Below, one piece after another: positions 17,276-26,400 of a DNA stretch of 64,000 bases. Made by a program: the position numbers and the translations under genes. Every line of letters starts with the position of its first letter. The first letter of the stretch is position 1. Origin of the DNA: Bacteroidales bacterium UBA6244 (lineage in GTDB: Bacteria; Bacteroidota; Bacteroidia; Bacteroidales; F082); NCBI GenBank assembly GCA_002440885.1, contig DJVY01000100.1:1-64000 (forward strand). The letters are read 5' to 3'. Below the pieces are notes generated by a model. That model was not told the origin of the DNA. It did no database searches and was given only the letters and a program-made list of their open reading frames with translations.

Positions 17276-18493
17276 CTATAACTTTTTTACTATTAAAGTT
17301 GAGTTGGTTCCTCCGAAACCGAATGAGTTTGATAGAAACGTGGTAATCTTATGTTCTTTGGTTTGACTGATAATATTTAGCTTGGCTGAATATTCATCAG
17401 GGTTTTCAAAGTTTAAATTTGGCGCAATGAAAGAATGTTGGGCCATAAGCATTGAATAAATCACTTCGCTTGTTCCTCCCATCCACATTTCATGGCCTGT
17501 CATTCCTTTAGTTGAGCTTACAGGCACGCGACCCTGGTCAAATATTCTGTAGATGGCATTGGCCTCGTTTTGATCACCAACGGGGGTTGAAGTGGCGTGA
17601 GCGTTCAGGTAATCAATGTCTATAGGTTTAAGTTTGGCGTCATCTAACGCGCGTTGTAGCGATTTTACAGGGCCTTCAACGTTTGGAACCGAGATGTGGT
17701 CGCCATTGGAAGAGAACCCGTAGCCAATGACTTCGCCCAAAATTGGAGCGCCTCTTTTAACAGCTGTTTCATACGATTCCAGAATAAGGGTTGCGCCACC
17801 ACCACTTGGCACGAGGCCGTCGCGGTCGCGGTCGAAAGGGCGTGATGCTTTTTGTGGATTGTCTTCACGCACCGAAAAAGCATTTAGCGCATCAAAGCTA
17901 CACATCGAAAGTGGGTTTATTTCTTGTGCACCCCCACAGATAATGGTGTCTTGTAGTCCGTTTTTTATCATGAAATAGGCCATGCCGATAGCATGAGATC
18001 CGCTGGCACACGCTCCGCTGATAGTGAAATTTATTCCTTTTAATTTCAGAATTACCGAGAGGTTCATGCTCACCGTAGAATTCATCGATTGAAAAATTGA
18101 ACCAGATCCGATCATTGTGGTGTTTTTCTTTTCGCGCAGAATATCGGCAGCTTCTACAACAGATGTGGAGCTGCTGTCGTTGCCGTAAAGGATGCCAATT
18201 TCTTGAGAGTTAAGGAAGTCTTCATCGATTCTTGCGTTGGTAAGTGCTTCGGCAGTAGCGATGTAAGCATATTCTCCTTGTTCGGGAAGCCCGACACGCA
18301 TCCTACGGGGCAAGAGGCCTTTCATTACGGGTCGTTCAATAAACCCGGTAAGTGCCGATCTAAATCCCATCTGTTTACGCTCAGGGTCAAAAATAATCCC
18401 GGATTTTCCTTCATAAAGGGAACGGGTTACTTCGTCGAGGTTTTTCCCTATCGTTGAATATATTCCCATCCCGGTAATAACAACACGTCTCAT
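17276..18493 (-). CDS. Beta-ketoacyl-ACP synthase (FabF/KAS II-like)
   Basis: 405 aa from the ATG at 18493. This start gives the standard N-terminus MRRVVITGMGIYSTIG; the in-frame ATG at 18553 would overlap the preceding gene. The thiolase-fold catalytic triad is present: Cys162 in SGACASGSHAIG, His in NAHATSTPVGD and His in GMTGHEMWMGG. It condenses malonyl-ACP with a growing chain; in this operon it would extend the polyene from an aromatic starter (inference). The normal KAS chain-length factor partner found in aryl-polyene clusters is not present in the window. The downstream gene is the dedicated ACP. Confidence 0.92.
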   Translation of the reverse strand: MRRVVITGMGIYSTIGKNLDEVTRSLYEGKSGIIFDPERKQMGFRSALTGFIERPVMKGLLPRRMRVGLPEQGEYAYIATAEALTNARIDEDFLNSQEIGILYGNDSSSTSVVEAADILREKKNTTMIGSGSIFQSMNSTVSMNLSVILKLKGINFTISGACASGSHAIGMAYFMIKNGLQDTIICGGAQEINPLSMCSFDALNAFSVREDNPQKASRPFDRDRDGLVPSGGGATLILESYETAVKRGAPILGEVIGYGFSSNGDHISVPNVEGPVKSLQRALDDAKLKPIDIDYLNAHATSTPVGDQNEANAIYRIFDQGRVPVSSTKGMTGHEMWMGGTSEVIYSMLMAQHSFIAPNLNFENPDEYSAKLNIISQTKEHKITTFLSNSFGFGGTNSTLIVKKL

Positions 18494-18533
18494 CTTTTGT
18501 CGTAGTTTAGCTAAGGTTCTTAATAGTAGTTGT

Positions 18534-19274
18534 TTAAGTGTGTAGTCCACCATTGATGTTGATAACTTCTCCGGTGATATAGGATGATCCTTCGCTGGCT
18601 AAAAATGCAACCACAGAAGCTACTTCTTCAGGTTTTCCAAACCTGTTGGCGGGAATAAGTGCTTTAAGTTGCGATTCGTCCAGATTTTTTATCATTTCTG
18701 TCTTTATGTAACCCGGAGCAACGGCATTGACCGTAACTTTTTTCTTGGCTACTTCTTGTGCCAATGCTTTGGTAGCCCCAATAACGCCGGCTTTAGCAGC
18801 GCTGTAATTGGTTTGTCCGGGCAGCCCTTTCACTCCTGACAGGGAGACGACATTGATTATCCGTCCCCACTTTTTTATGATCATATCTTTTAACAGGGCT
18901 CCTGTTACATAAAAAAAGCTGTTCAGGTTGGTGTCGATAACCGATTTCCAGTCGGCTGATTCCATCCATACCATTAAGGCATCTTTTGAGATTCCGGCAT
19001 TGTTAACCAGCAAGGAGATGTATTCGTTATCGTCGTGTTGCGCTTTCCATTGTTCGAGAGCACTTTTTACTTCCTCCTGATTTGAGACATCAAATTTTAT
19101 CAGTTCTGCATAGCCTCCAGCTTCTTTGATGTCAATGACGATTTGCTCCGCTTTTTCACTGTTGCTGTGATAATGCACCAGAACCTTAAAGCCATCTTTC
19201 GCAAGTTGTTTGCATATGGCGCTACCAATTCCACCCGATCCTCCGGTAACAAGGGCAAAGTTTAGGTTGTTCAT
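18534..19274 (-). CDS. 3-oxoacyl-ACP reductase (FabG-like SDR)
   Basis: 246 aa, classical short-chain dehydrogenase length. The cofactor motif TGGSGGIGSAI is at residues 10-20, NNAGIS near 86, catalytic Ser in VSLSGVKG, and Tyr/Lys in YSAAKAG. Likely reduces 3-oxoacyl-ACP with NADPH as the first reductive step after condensation. The ATG at 19274 was chosen because it gives the family's normal start and lies 5 bases after the end of the upstream lyase gene; the longer frame would run back into that gene. A separate dehydratase and enoyl reductase are not in this operon, and absence of the latter fits a polyene product. Confidence 0.9.
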   Translation of the reverse strand: MNNLNFALVTGGSGGIGSAICKQLAKDGFKVLVHYHSNSEKAEQIVIDIKEAGGYAELIKFDVSNQEEVKSALEQWKAQHDDNEYISLLVNNAGISKDALMVWMESADWKSVIDTNLNSFFYVTGALLKDMIIKKWGRIINVVSLSGVKGLPGQTNYSAAKAGVIGATKALAQEVAKKKVTVNAVAPGYIKTEMIKNLDESQLKALIPANRFGKPEEVASVVAFLASEGSSYITGEVININGGLHT

Positions 19275-19278
19275 ACGT

Positions 19279-20814
19279 TTAGCTATTAGGTTCGTTGTTA
19301 AACAAAAAGTCACGAATCAGCAGCAATTCTTTGTATTTGGGTGTGTCTTCTGTGAAAACAGGCACAAGTTCTCGCAATTGGTGGTAAAGTTTTTTTGTTT
19401 TGGAGCTCATTTTAGGCTCTATTTTCAAATAGTCGATAGCCTGAATGATGGTCAGGAACTCGATGGCCAGCACTTCGAAGGTGTTGTGAATAGTTTTTTT
19501 CGCAAGCAAGGCGGCATTGGTACCCATGCTGACAATATCCTGGTTGTCGTTGTTGCTGGGTATGCTATGCACATACATTGGGTTTGCAAGGGTTTGGTTC
19601 TCAGCAACCGTTGAAGTGGCAGTGAATTGTGTTCCCTGCATGCCTAAATTTAAGCCAAGAGTTCCCAGGTTAACGAAGGGGGGCAGAATGTCGTTTATCT
19701 TGTTGTTCATCAAGAAATTTAATTGCCTTTCAGCCAGCATCGAGAGTTTGGTAACAGCAATCTTTAGCTTATCCATCTCAAACGAAACATAGTCGCCGTG
19801 AAAGTTTCCGCCGTGATATACTGTTTTGGTTTCCATATCAACAATTGGGTTGTCGTTGGCGGAATTTACTTCGTTAACAAGTACATTTTTTGTGTTCTCA
19901 AGGGTGTCAATTATTGGCCCAAGTATCTGAGGAACACATCTTAATGAATAGTATTCCTGTATTTTCTGTTTGAAGATTTTTTCTTCAATTTTTCCATTAA
20001 AAAGCAAGTCATCACGTTTTTTAATGAGTTGACTATCGTTCAGGATAGCACGCATTGACTCAGCAATCCGATGTTGCCCCTGATGCTTTTTAACTTCGTT
20101 GAGCACTTTCGAAAAATGATCATCGAACGACTCTACAAGTTCGTTAATCATGGCACTGGCATACACTGTCCATTCGATAGCCCGCTGAGCAAATATAACG
20201 TTGGTGATTCCAATGCCTGACATTACGGAGGTTCCATTAATAAGACCCAGTCCTTCGCGTAGTCTGATTTTTAGTGGCGTGATGCCCAGGGTGGCAAAAA
20301 CATCGGCCGTATTTTGTCGTTTGTCGTGATAAAACACTTCACCTTCGCCAATGAGAACAAGTGCCAGATGAGCCAGTTGAACGAGATCACCACTTGCCCC
20401 GACACCGCCATGTTCGGGAATAAAAGGTATAATGTGGTGGTTTAGCAAGGTGGCCAGAAGTTGTATGGCATCGGTGTGAATTCCTGAATGTCCCAACGAT
20501 AGACTTTTTAACCGGCTGATCATAGCAGCCCGCACACAAATGGGCTCGAGAGGTTTCCCCGATCCGGCTGCATGGCTGCGGATAAGGTTGTATTGTAACT
20601 TTACCTGATCTGCGCTTTCGATGCGGTATTGTGCCATTGGGCCAAGGCCGGTATTTACTCCATAGATGATTTTGTTTACAGAAAACTCTTCTAGAAACTG
20701 ATAGCACTTTTCTACGTTCCCCATGGTGTAATCATCAATCGAGATTTTTTGATCCCTAAGCAGGATGCTTTTGTAGTCCTCTATTTTAAGTGTGTCTTTG
20801 GAAATTGTGGTCAT
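19279..20814 (-). CDS. Aromatic amino acid ammonia-lyase, probably tyrosine ammonia-lyase of the flexirubin type
   Basis: 511 aa. MIO enzyme: the Ala-Ser-Gly triad that cyclises into the MIO prosthetic group is at residues 140-142 (GGVGASGDLVQL). Other hallmarks are IYGVNTGLGPMAQYR, SANDNPIVD and NFHGDYVSFEMDK. The substrate-side pair is Ser80-His81 in NLIRSHAAG. From memory, this region and most of the length closely follow the characterised tyrosine ammonia-lyase of Flavobacterium johnsoniae, which supplies 4-coumarate as starter for flexirubin. That, and the polyketide-like neighbours, argue against histidine ammonia-lyase. The ATG at 20814 was preferred to an in-frame TTG at 20832. Confidence 0.85.
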   Translation of the reverse strand: MTTISKDTLKIEDYKSILLRDQKISIDDYTMGNVEKCYQFLEEFSVNKIIYGVNTGLGPMAQYRIESADQVKLQYNLIRSHAAGSGKPLEPICVRAAMISRLKSLSLGHSGIHTDAIQLLATLLNHHIIPFIPEHGGVGASGDLVQLAHLALVLIGEGEVFYHDKRQNTADVFATLGITPLKIRLREGLGLINGTSVMSGIGITNVIFAQRAIEWTVYASAMINELVESFDDHFSKVLNEVKKHQGQHRIAESMRAILNDSQLIKKRDDLLFNGKIEEKIFKQKIQEYYSLRCVPQILGPIIDTLENTKNVLVNEVNSANDNPIVDMETKTVYHGGNFHGDYVSFEMDKLKIAVTKLSMLAERQLNFLMNNKINDILPPFVNLGTLGLNLGMQGTQFTATSTVAENQTLANPMYVHSIPSNNDNQDIVSMGTNAALLAKKTIHNTFEVLAIEFLTIIQAIDYLKIEPKMSSKTKKLYHQLRELVPVFTEDTPKYKELLLIRDFLFNNEPNS

Positions 20815-20857
20815 TTCTGGTATTTTTTTCAATTCGGAACAAGTTGCCTACAGGTAA

Positions 20858-22015
20858 TTATTTTTCAATTTTATCCAATACTTTTAATTTGTTAATCACC
20901 GGATTAGCATATAACTTCAGGAACAGGTTTTTTATTTCTTCATTGTCTTTCCCAACCACCGCTGTGGTATGGTCGTATCTTTCATTCAAATGTGCAAGAG
21001 TGTCTTCGGTATAATGATGACGGTAGTTTTCGGTGTTATTCAACAGGTCGAAAGCCAGATAATTTGAAGGCCAGAGGTGGTAATGGGTGTAAATTTGCTC
21101 ATCGATTATCCCGGCAATTTCGGCCAGTATTTCGTTATGGGTAAGTTGAGCCAAGTCAAGCTGGCCAATGGTTTCCGACAATGGCGTGCCAATGGCTAAA
21201 TGTACACCGCCTTTCTGTCCAAGTACACCACCAATGATTGATTTGAAATCTTCATCGGGTTGTTTCTCATATGCACCCTGTTGTGACAGGTAAATTTCGC
21301 GCACCTTCATGGCATCGCAGGGTTCCCACTCGTATGAAATGGCCAGAGGGGTCAGGTTTATTTCTTTTAGGCTTTCCAAAAAATCTCCCTCACCCGACAA
21401 GCTCAACATTTTTAAAATGGTTACATCTGTTTTGTCCGACCCGTCTTTGGTTCTTCCCTTCCGTTGAGCAATCCAAATTGAATTATTTTGAACAACAGAA
21501 GAGTATCTCATGTAAGTTGAAAGGCGTTGTGAGTTGTGCAGTAGTTCTTTGGGTGTTCCCTCCCTGAAAACCGTTATCATTTGGTTGGATTTACCCAGAT
21601 CAACAATCAATTGATTGATCATCAAGTTGTTCCCCCACGTGGTTTGAGTTACACGATAGCCTTTTTTTAAATGTGAAAGTCCTAAAATGCTGGAATCAAG
21701 AATGATATCGCGGTGATTAGCCACAAAAATATAATGGCTTTCAGGTGAAATATGCTCATATCCCGATGAGTGAATTCCATCTGTGGTGTCGCTCAGGATC
21801 TTTTCTACTGCGGGAAGGGTTAGGATTTCTTGAAAGTCAGTAAAGCCTTCAGCTTCAGGTAGTTTTTTGATGATTTCCAGTTTTTTTTGAGGCTCAAACA
21901 GGTAATCCATCATCGCATTAAATTTTGGGTCAGCTAGAATACGCGGAATCGCTTCGCGTACCTCGTGGTCATTATAGGGTCTTACAGCGTCAAAGTCAAC
22001 TTCCATCATAAGCAT
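20858..22015 (-). CDS. PlsC-like acyltransferase of the flexirubin/aryl-polyene operon
   Basis: 385 aa; first gene of the operon. Resembles 1-acyl-glycerol-3-phosphate acyltransferases: VANHRDIILDSS around 99-109 is the catalytic block, here spaced HX5D rather than the canonical HX4D, and the VFREGTPKELL stretch is the substrate-phosphate block. No signal peptide and no clear transmembrane helix. Probably acylates a glycerolipid acceptor to build the lipid anchor of the polyene (inference). ATGs at 22015, 22009 and 22006 are all possible starts; the promoter at 22029-22036 allows any. Twenty-five bases... and no terminator separate it from the lyase gene. Confidence 0.75.
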   Translation of the reverse strand: MLMMEVDFDAVRPYNDHEVREAIPRILADPKFNAMMDYLFEPQKKLEIIKKLPEAEGFTDFQEILTLPAVEKILSDTTDGIHSSGYEHISPESHYIFVANHRDIILDSSILGLSHLKKGYRVTQTTWGNNLMINQLIVDLGKSNQMITVFREGTPKELLHNSQRLSTYMRYSSVVQNNSIWIAQRKGRTKDGSDKTDVTILKMLSLSGEGDFLESLKEINLTPLAISYEWEPCDAMKVREIYLSQQGAYEKQPDEDFKSIIGGVLGQKGGVHLAIGTPLSETIGQLDLAQLTHNEILAEIAGIIDEQIYTHYHLWPSNYLAFDLLNNTENYRHHYTEDTLAHLNERYDHTTAVVGKDNEEIKNLFLKLYANPVINKLKVLDKIEK

Positions 22016-22028
22016 TTAATAGATTGTG

Positions 22029-22036
22029 CAAAAGTA
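22029..22036 (-). promoter_or_regulatory. -7 element (TACTTTTG) of the seven-gene operon
   Basis: Minus-strand exact TAnnTTTG match, 13 bases upstream of the first ATG. All seven genes downstream lie close together or overlap, and no terminator is seen until 14991. Confidence 0.6.
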
Positions 22037-22180
22037 ATACTATTCTCCAAATTGATTGGGCGTCCGCAAGGTCATTAATCTAACCTGTAACAAGCAGCTA
22101 GTCAGCCGTTAAGATGTTTTAACTGCTGGTGACAACGAAAAATCACCGGAGATGTGGAGCGCCAAAGGTTTTAGGTAATC

Positions 22181-22219
22181 AAATAAAAGCAACACCCAAT
22201 GCGGGTGTTGCTTTTATTT
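22181..22219 (-). terminator. Intrinsic terminator of the C1 peptidase gene
   Basis: Perfect 17-bp stem (AAATAAAAGCAACACCC and its complement) with a 5-base loop, 3 bases after the stop at 22222. Confidence 0.9.
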
Positions 22220-22221
22220 CA

Positions 22222-23424
22222 CTAGAGACCTAGTTCTTTTTTTACACTCTTTGGGAGTGCATCTTTATGCACGGCGATTCCGATGGTTTGAAGTTTTACA
22301 TAAGCTTCGGAGGCGTAAAAGTAACCGTCATAAACGTGATCTTCTGTACCCCATGAGTTTTTAATTTTGTAGAATACATTGCCATTCTGGTCTTTTGCTT
22401 TACCCACGATTAACATGCCATGATCGTCGGTAACCATGTAGTTGTCGTAGTGTTGTTGTCTCATTTCGGGGGTAATTTCTTTTTCTTTTAAAGGACCGTT
22501 AAAGCTGAACATCGCGGCTTCTCTTTCTTTCTTGGTCAAACTTTCCCATTTCTCTTTTTCTGTTCCGGCCAAATCTGATTTGTCTTCATCTGGGATTACT
22601 GCCACTCCGTTTTTCCATGAAAAACCTTTGTCGCTCACGTCAGCACCCCAGGCGATAGTGTACCCTTTTTCGAGGGCATTGTCGATGGTTTGCATCATCT
22701 CCTCTAGTTTCACGTTGTAAATTTCAGCCCAAAGCCAGTTATCAGGAATTTCCATAATAAAAGGTTTGTAGTACGGACGGTGCGTATAAGAGGTGATTTC
22801 AATATAGTTCTCAGTTTTAAAACCAGTTGATTCAGCAAAACTTTTTGGGTTGTATTCAGCCCCTTCATAGCTAAAGGTGGCAGGAATTTCTCCCAAGTAG
22901 GTGTCAAGTACTTTGTTGTAGCCATCATGCCATACTGGTGTTAGCTTGCGGTTTTTGTTTTTGATTATCGCTTCAACATAGCTTTTCAGGAGTTCGTCCA
23001 ATTCGCCATGGGTATGCATTGGTTCTCCGTAGTTTAGCCCTGCATAAGCAATTTCAGGCATCATGCCATAAAGGTCGAATACCCGAAAAACGTCAGTAAC
23101 TTCTGCTCCGCCTCCAAAATTGAGATTTCCGTTGAGCCTTACATACTTCTCTGCCTTATCAGAATAGGTATGGTGTACCACAAACATTTCTGAAAGGTCG
23201 TACTCTTTTCCCGTTTCGCGTAAGATTTCGGCTTCCAGAAAGGCGAGTCCAGAAAAACTCCAACAGGTTCCTGAACGGTATTGGTTTTTTACCGGCGTGT
23301 TATCGATGTAAATTTCATCCACGAATTGATACCCTTCTTTTTCCTCTTTTTCTTCCTGAGCAAAGGCCGTAATATTAATAAATATCAAGGCGATTAACGA
23401 AAGTGTAATTGTTTTATAATTCAT
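22222..23424 (-). CDS. Exported C1-family cysteine peptidase (bleomycin hydrolase/PepC-like)
   Basis: 400 aa. Papain-like aminopeptidase of the C1B group: catalytic Cys54 in GTCWSFSG, His335 in DDHGMLIVG and Asn356 in IKNSWG. The N-terminus MNYKTITLSLIALIFINITA-FAQ is a signal peptide, so unlike cytosolic PepC it acts in the periplasm or outside. The ATG at 23424 was chosen because a -7 element lies at 23454-23461; the frame extends further but would begin inside the neighbouring gene's 3' end. Monocistronic, with its own promoter and a strong terminator. Likely role is peptide scavenging. Confidence 0.9.
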   Translation of the reverse strand: MNYKTITLSLIALIFINITAFAQEEKEEKEGYQFVDEIYIDNTPVKNQYRSGTCWSFSGLAFLEAEILRETGKEYDLSEMFVVHHTYSDKAEKYVRLNGNLNFGGGAEVTDVFRVFDLYGMMPEIAYAGLNYGEPMHTHGELDELLKSYVEAIIKNKNRKLTPVWHDGYNKVLDTYLGEIPATFSYEGAEYNPKSFAESTGFKTENYIEITSYTHRPYYKPFIMEIPDNWLWAEIYNVKLEEMMQTIDNALEKGYTIAWGADVSDKGFSWKNGVAVIPDEDKSDLAGTEKEKWESLTKKEREAAMFSFNGPLKEKEITPEMRQQHYDNYMVTDDHGMLIVGKAKDQNGNVFYKIKNSWGTEDHVYDGYFYASEAYVKLQTIGIAVHKDALPKSVKKELGL

Positions 23425-23453
23425 TGTTTCAAAAATTAAGTTTAAAAAAGGTA

Positions 23454-23461
23454 CAAATGTA
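23454..23461 (-). promoter_or_regulatory. -7 element (TACATTTG) of the C1 peptidase gene
   Basis: Minus-strand TAnnTTTG match 29 bases upstream of the ATG at 23424. Confidence 0.6.
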
Positions 23462-23479
23462 CTAAATATGCTGTGTATT

Positions 23480-26400
23480 TTATTGCACATTTTGCATTAA
23501 AACTCTTTTTTCGTTACGTTGTTCGCGTGAGTTTACGCCAAAAGTCGATAGCATGCCACTGAGAACACTTTTCCATACATAAAACACGAATGATTTTTCA
23601 TCCACCCTGTCAAAATAAACCATGCCTTTTTTAGGTTTCCGTAGCCAAATAGGGTTATTGGATCGGATAAAAAGGTCGTTTAAAAGTATATTGGCCATGC
23701 CACGGGTAATCCCTGTGGTTGAGGTGGCTTTTTCGCGGTTATACAGCCCGACCCTTAGTTTTTTGTATAAAAATAATACCTGCCCGCTGGTGTTGCTGCT
23801 GTCGCCGTTTATCTTCGGGATAAGTAAACGCCCTTCGCCTCCTTGCATGTCTATCCCTACCAGATTCTGCGTAACCGGATTGAGCAACTCAAAAGGAATA
23901 GAACCCGTGTGACCGGTGAACCAAAAAGCATCGTTTTTGCTTTTCAACTCCAGAAACAGAAATAACTGTAGGTCGGTTTGTCCCATGATTTTGGCATTTA
24001 AAACTACACGTGCTACTGAGTCTGTTTTTAACCTGATCGGGTCGTTGGTGATATTGTATAGGGTAAGGTTGAATTGAGTAAAAAAGATGTAACCCGGATG
24101 TGATGCTTTTTCGACTATCTCTTTGTAATGAATCTCTGCATCATGAGTTTTGATCGAGTCGACAAGAAAAATCCTGTTGGTTTCACGCAGCATAGCCTGT
24201 GGCATTTTTTTGAAAGCTTTTGGATCCATTGGATAATGTTTGTCGCGATAAAGCCTGGCATCCAGCCCAAAGACATCAATTGATCCAAAATGAATTTGTC
24301 CCGTTTCAATCAGTTTCTCTGTTCTCAAATGCTGACAAACAATTTTTTCGCCAAAAAGGTGCAACCTGTCGGTTTGGTACCTGGCTTTTATAAAGAACAA
24401 TTCATCTGAATACCGTGGATCAACCGATAACGAATCGATGGTGAGTGTGTTGGTTAAAAAATTATAACTTGCCCTTTTGAGGCTTGTACTGTATAGGCTA
24501 TCAGTGGAGATGATGTGATAGCTGCCGGCTTCGACAGCGGCTTCTTCTATGAAGCTAAAATTTTGTGCCGAGATTCCTGCCGAGTCGATTTTTATTTGAT
24601 TAAAACTGATATCCAAACCAGAGACCGTGGTCTTGGGATGTTGGTTGCTACTATAGGTTTGATTATAGATTAGATTGGAAATCAATACAGTATCGATGTG
24701 AAGTTGTTGCAGCATTCCAGGTAGTTTTATGGGGTCAATCTTTTCATGGCTCTGCTGTTTTGGTGGATCAGACTGTTCGCGAAAAATGCTTAGGTCAGGA
24801 TTGTTCACCTCGATTTTCCGGATAGCCAACGCCGTAGGCCATTGTTTACTTAGATGGAGGCCGGATATACCCAGATCATCGATTTTGAAACTTAGCATGG
24901 GTTCATGTAGCCCCTTACCCTCGTTCGTTCTTTGAATATCTCCGGCAATTCCGGTGATGATTAGTTGGTCTTGGTCGGGCGAGAATTCGAGGTGCTCGAT
25001 CTGAAACTTTTCCTGGCTTAGGTGATTTTTGTAGTTGATATCACTCACCTTTAGTTGTAGGTGATTGGCCAGGTTTGATGTATTCGACTGTCCTGTGAAA
25101 TCACTTACTGCAATATCCATTTCGCCAATGTTTATCAACCCTGCTGAGGAAGAATCCCGGTGTGCGATTTGCAATTGCATTTTCTCGAGTTGAATTTCCC
25201 TAAAAGCAAAAGGAAGTCGGGTCAGATCTGTTTTTTGTCTAGCTTCATTTTTAGGAGTTTCAAGTTTCAACGGTTGGGTAGAAATGTCGACGCTCAGGGT
25301 TGGGTGGCTGACTTTTAGTGTCCCGAATTCGAGCTGGTTTTCAAGAATTAACTGCCTATAATTTAGTGAATTGATATTCAGTTCGTCAAAATTGAGCTTG
25401 TTTATATTGAACTTGCTGCTTTTAAACCCCGCTTCTTCAATTGCAAGGTTTTTAATGGTAAAGCTACTGTCAGCTTTCACAAGTCTTACTCTCATAGCCT
25501 GCACGTTTCCGGATCGGTGAGCGATGTGAGCATCTATCAAAGTAATAGCCCAATCAAGCGCTGATATCCGGTTTTTGTTCATTTCGTTGGTGAGCGTATA
25601 GCCCGAAGTGGTTAAATCAATTCTTGAATTGAGGCAGATGGTGTCGGTTGTTGCGAGAAGCGAGGCTTTTACTGAGCCATCTACTATCCTTAGCCCATCG
25701 AAGCTGAGGAGGGTTTTCTCATTAAATGGAACCGGATCGGTATGCGTTTTATTCTCACTTTCTCTCAGGTCGATGTTTCCTGAAAATTTGGGGTGGTAAA
25801 GGGTGATAATTCCGAAGTTGGGATGATCCTGATTGAGCAGATTGGTCAGGTTGGGATTGCGTATTTCAAGTTGCGGTATATGGAGGTTGGTATTTTTATT
25901 GTTGTCTATTTCAATATGTTGTATTGTGGCTAGGTTGTTGGTAATCTCTGCATGTTGCCAATTATAGGTCTGTTTGTCTTTTCGGTTTTTTATCTGAACT
26001 TTATCGGTGGTGATACGCAAATCACTCATTATCAAATCTGAGATCAGCGATGCGGTGGTGGGGTTGTTGTTAATAAGCGAGACATTTATGTTGTTGGTAG
26101 TGGATTCAAATTGATTCGTTTTCTCATAAAATACAGTGCCATTCGTGATGTTCAGTGTCTTGATGGTGAGGTTATCAGGCATTTTTATGGTGTGCTCCCG
26201 GGTTGTCGAACTTTCAGTACTTGCATCCTGTACATAACGCAGGTGTGGTTTCGCAATCTCCAAGTGCAGCGACATTGGCTGATCAGCATGCATTTTTGAC
26301 ATAATCAGCCCTACAATAGCCAATGTATCTATCTCAATCTGTGTGGCTAACCTTTTCTTATCCGAAGAATCTTTAAATGACAGGTTTATTATTTTGAGTT

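Noticed and set aside
19279..20814. hutH of a histidine degradation operon with hutU
   Set aside because: hutU lies 30 kb away in another unit, and the lyase belongs to a polyketide-like operon with similarity to tyrosine ammonia-lyase.
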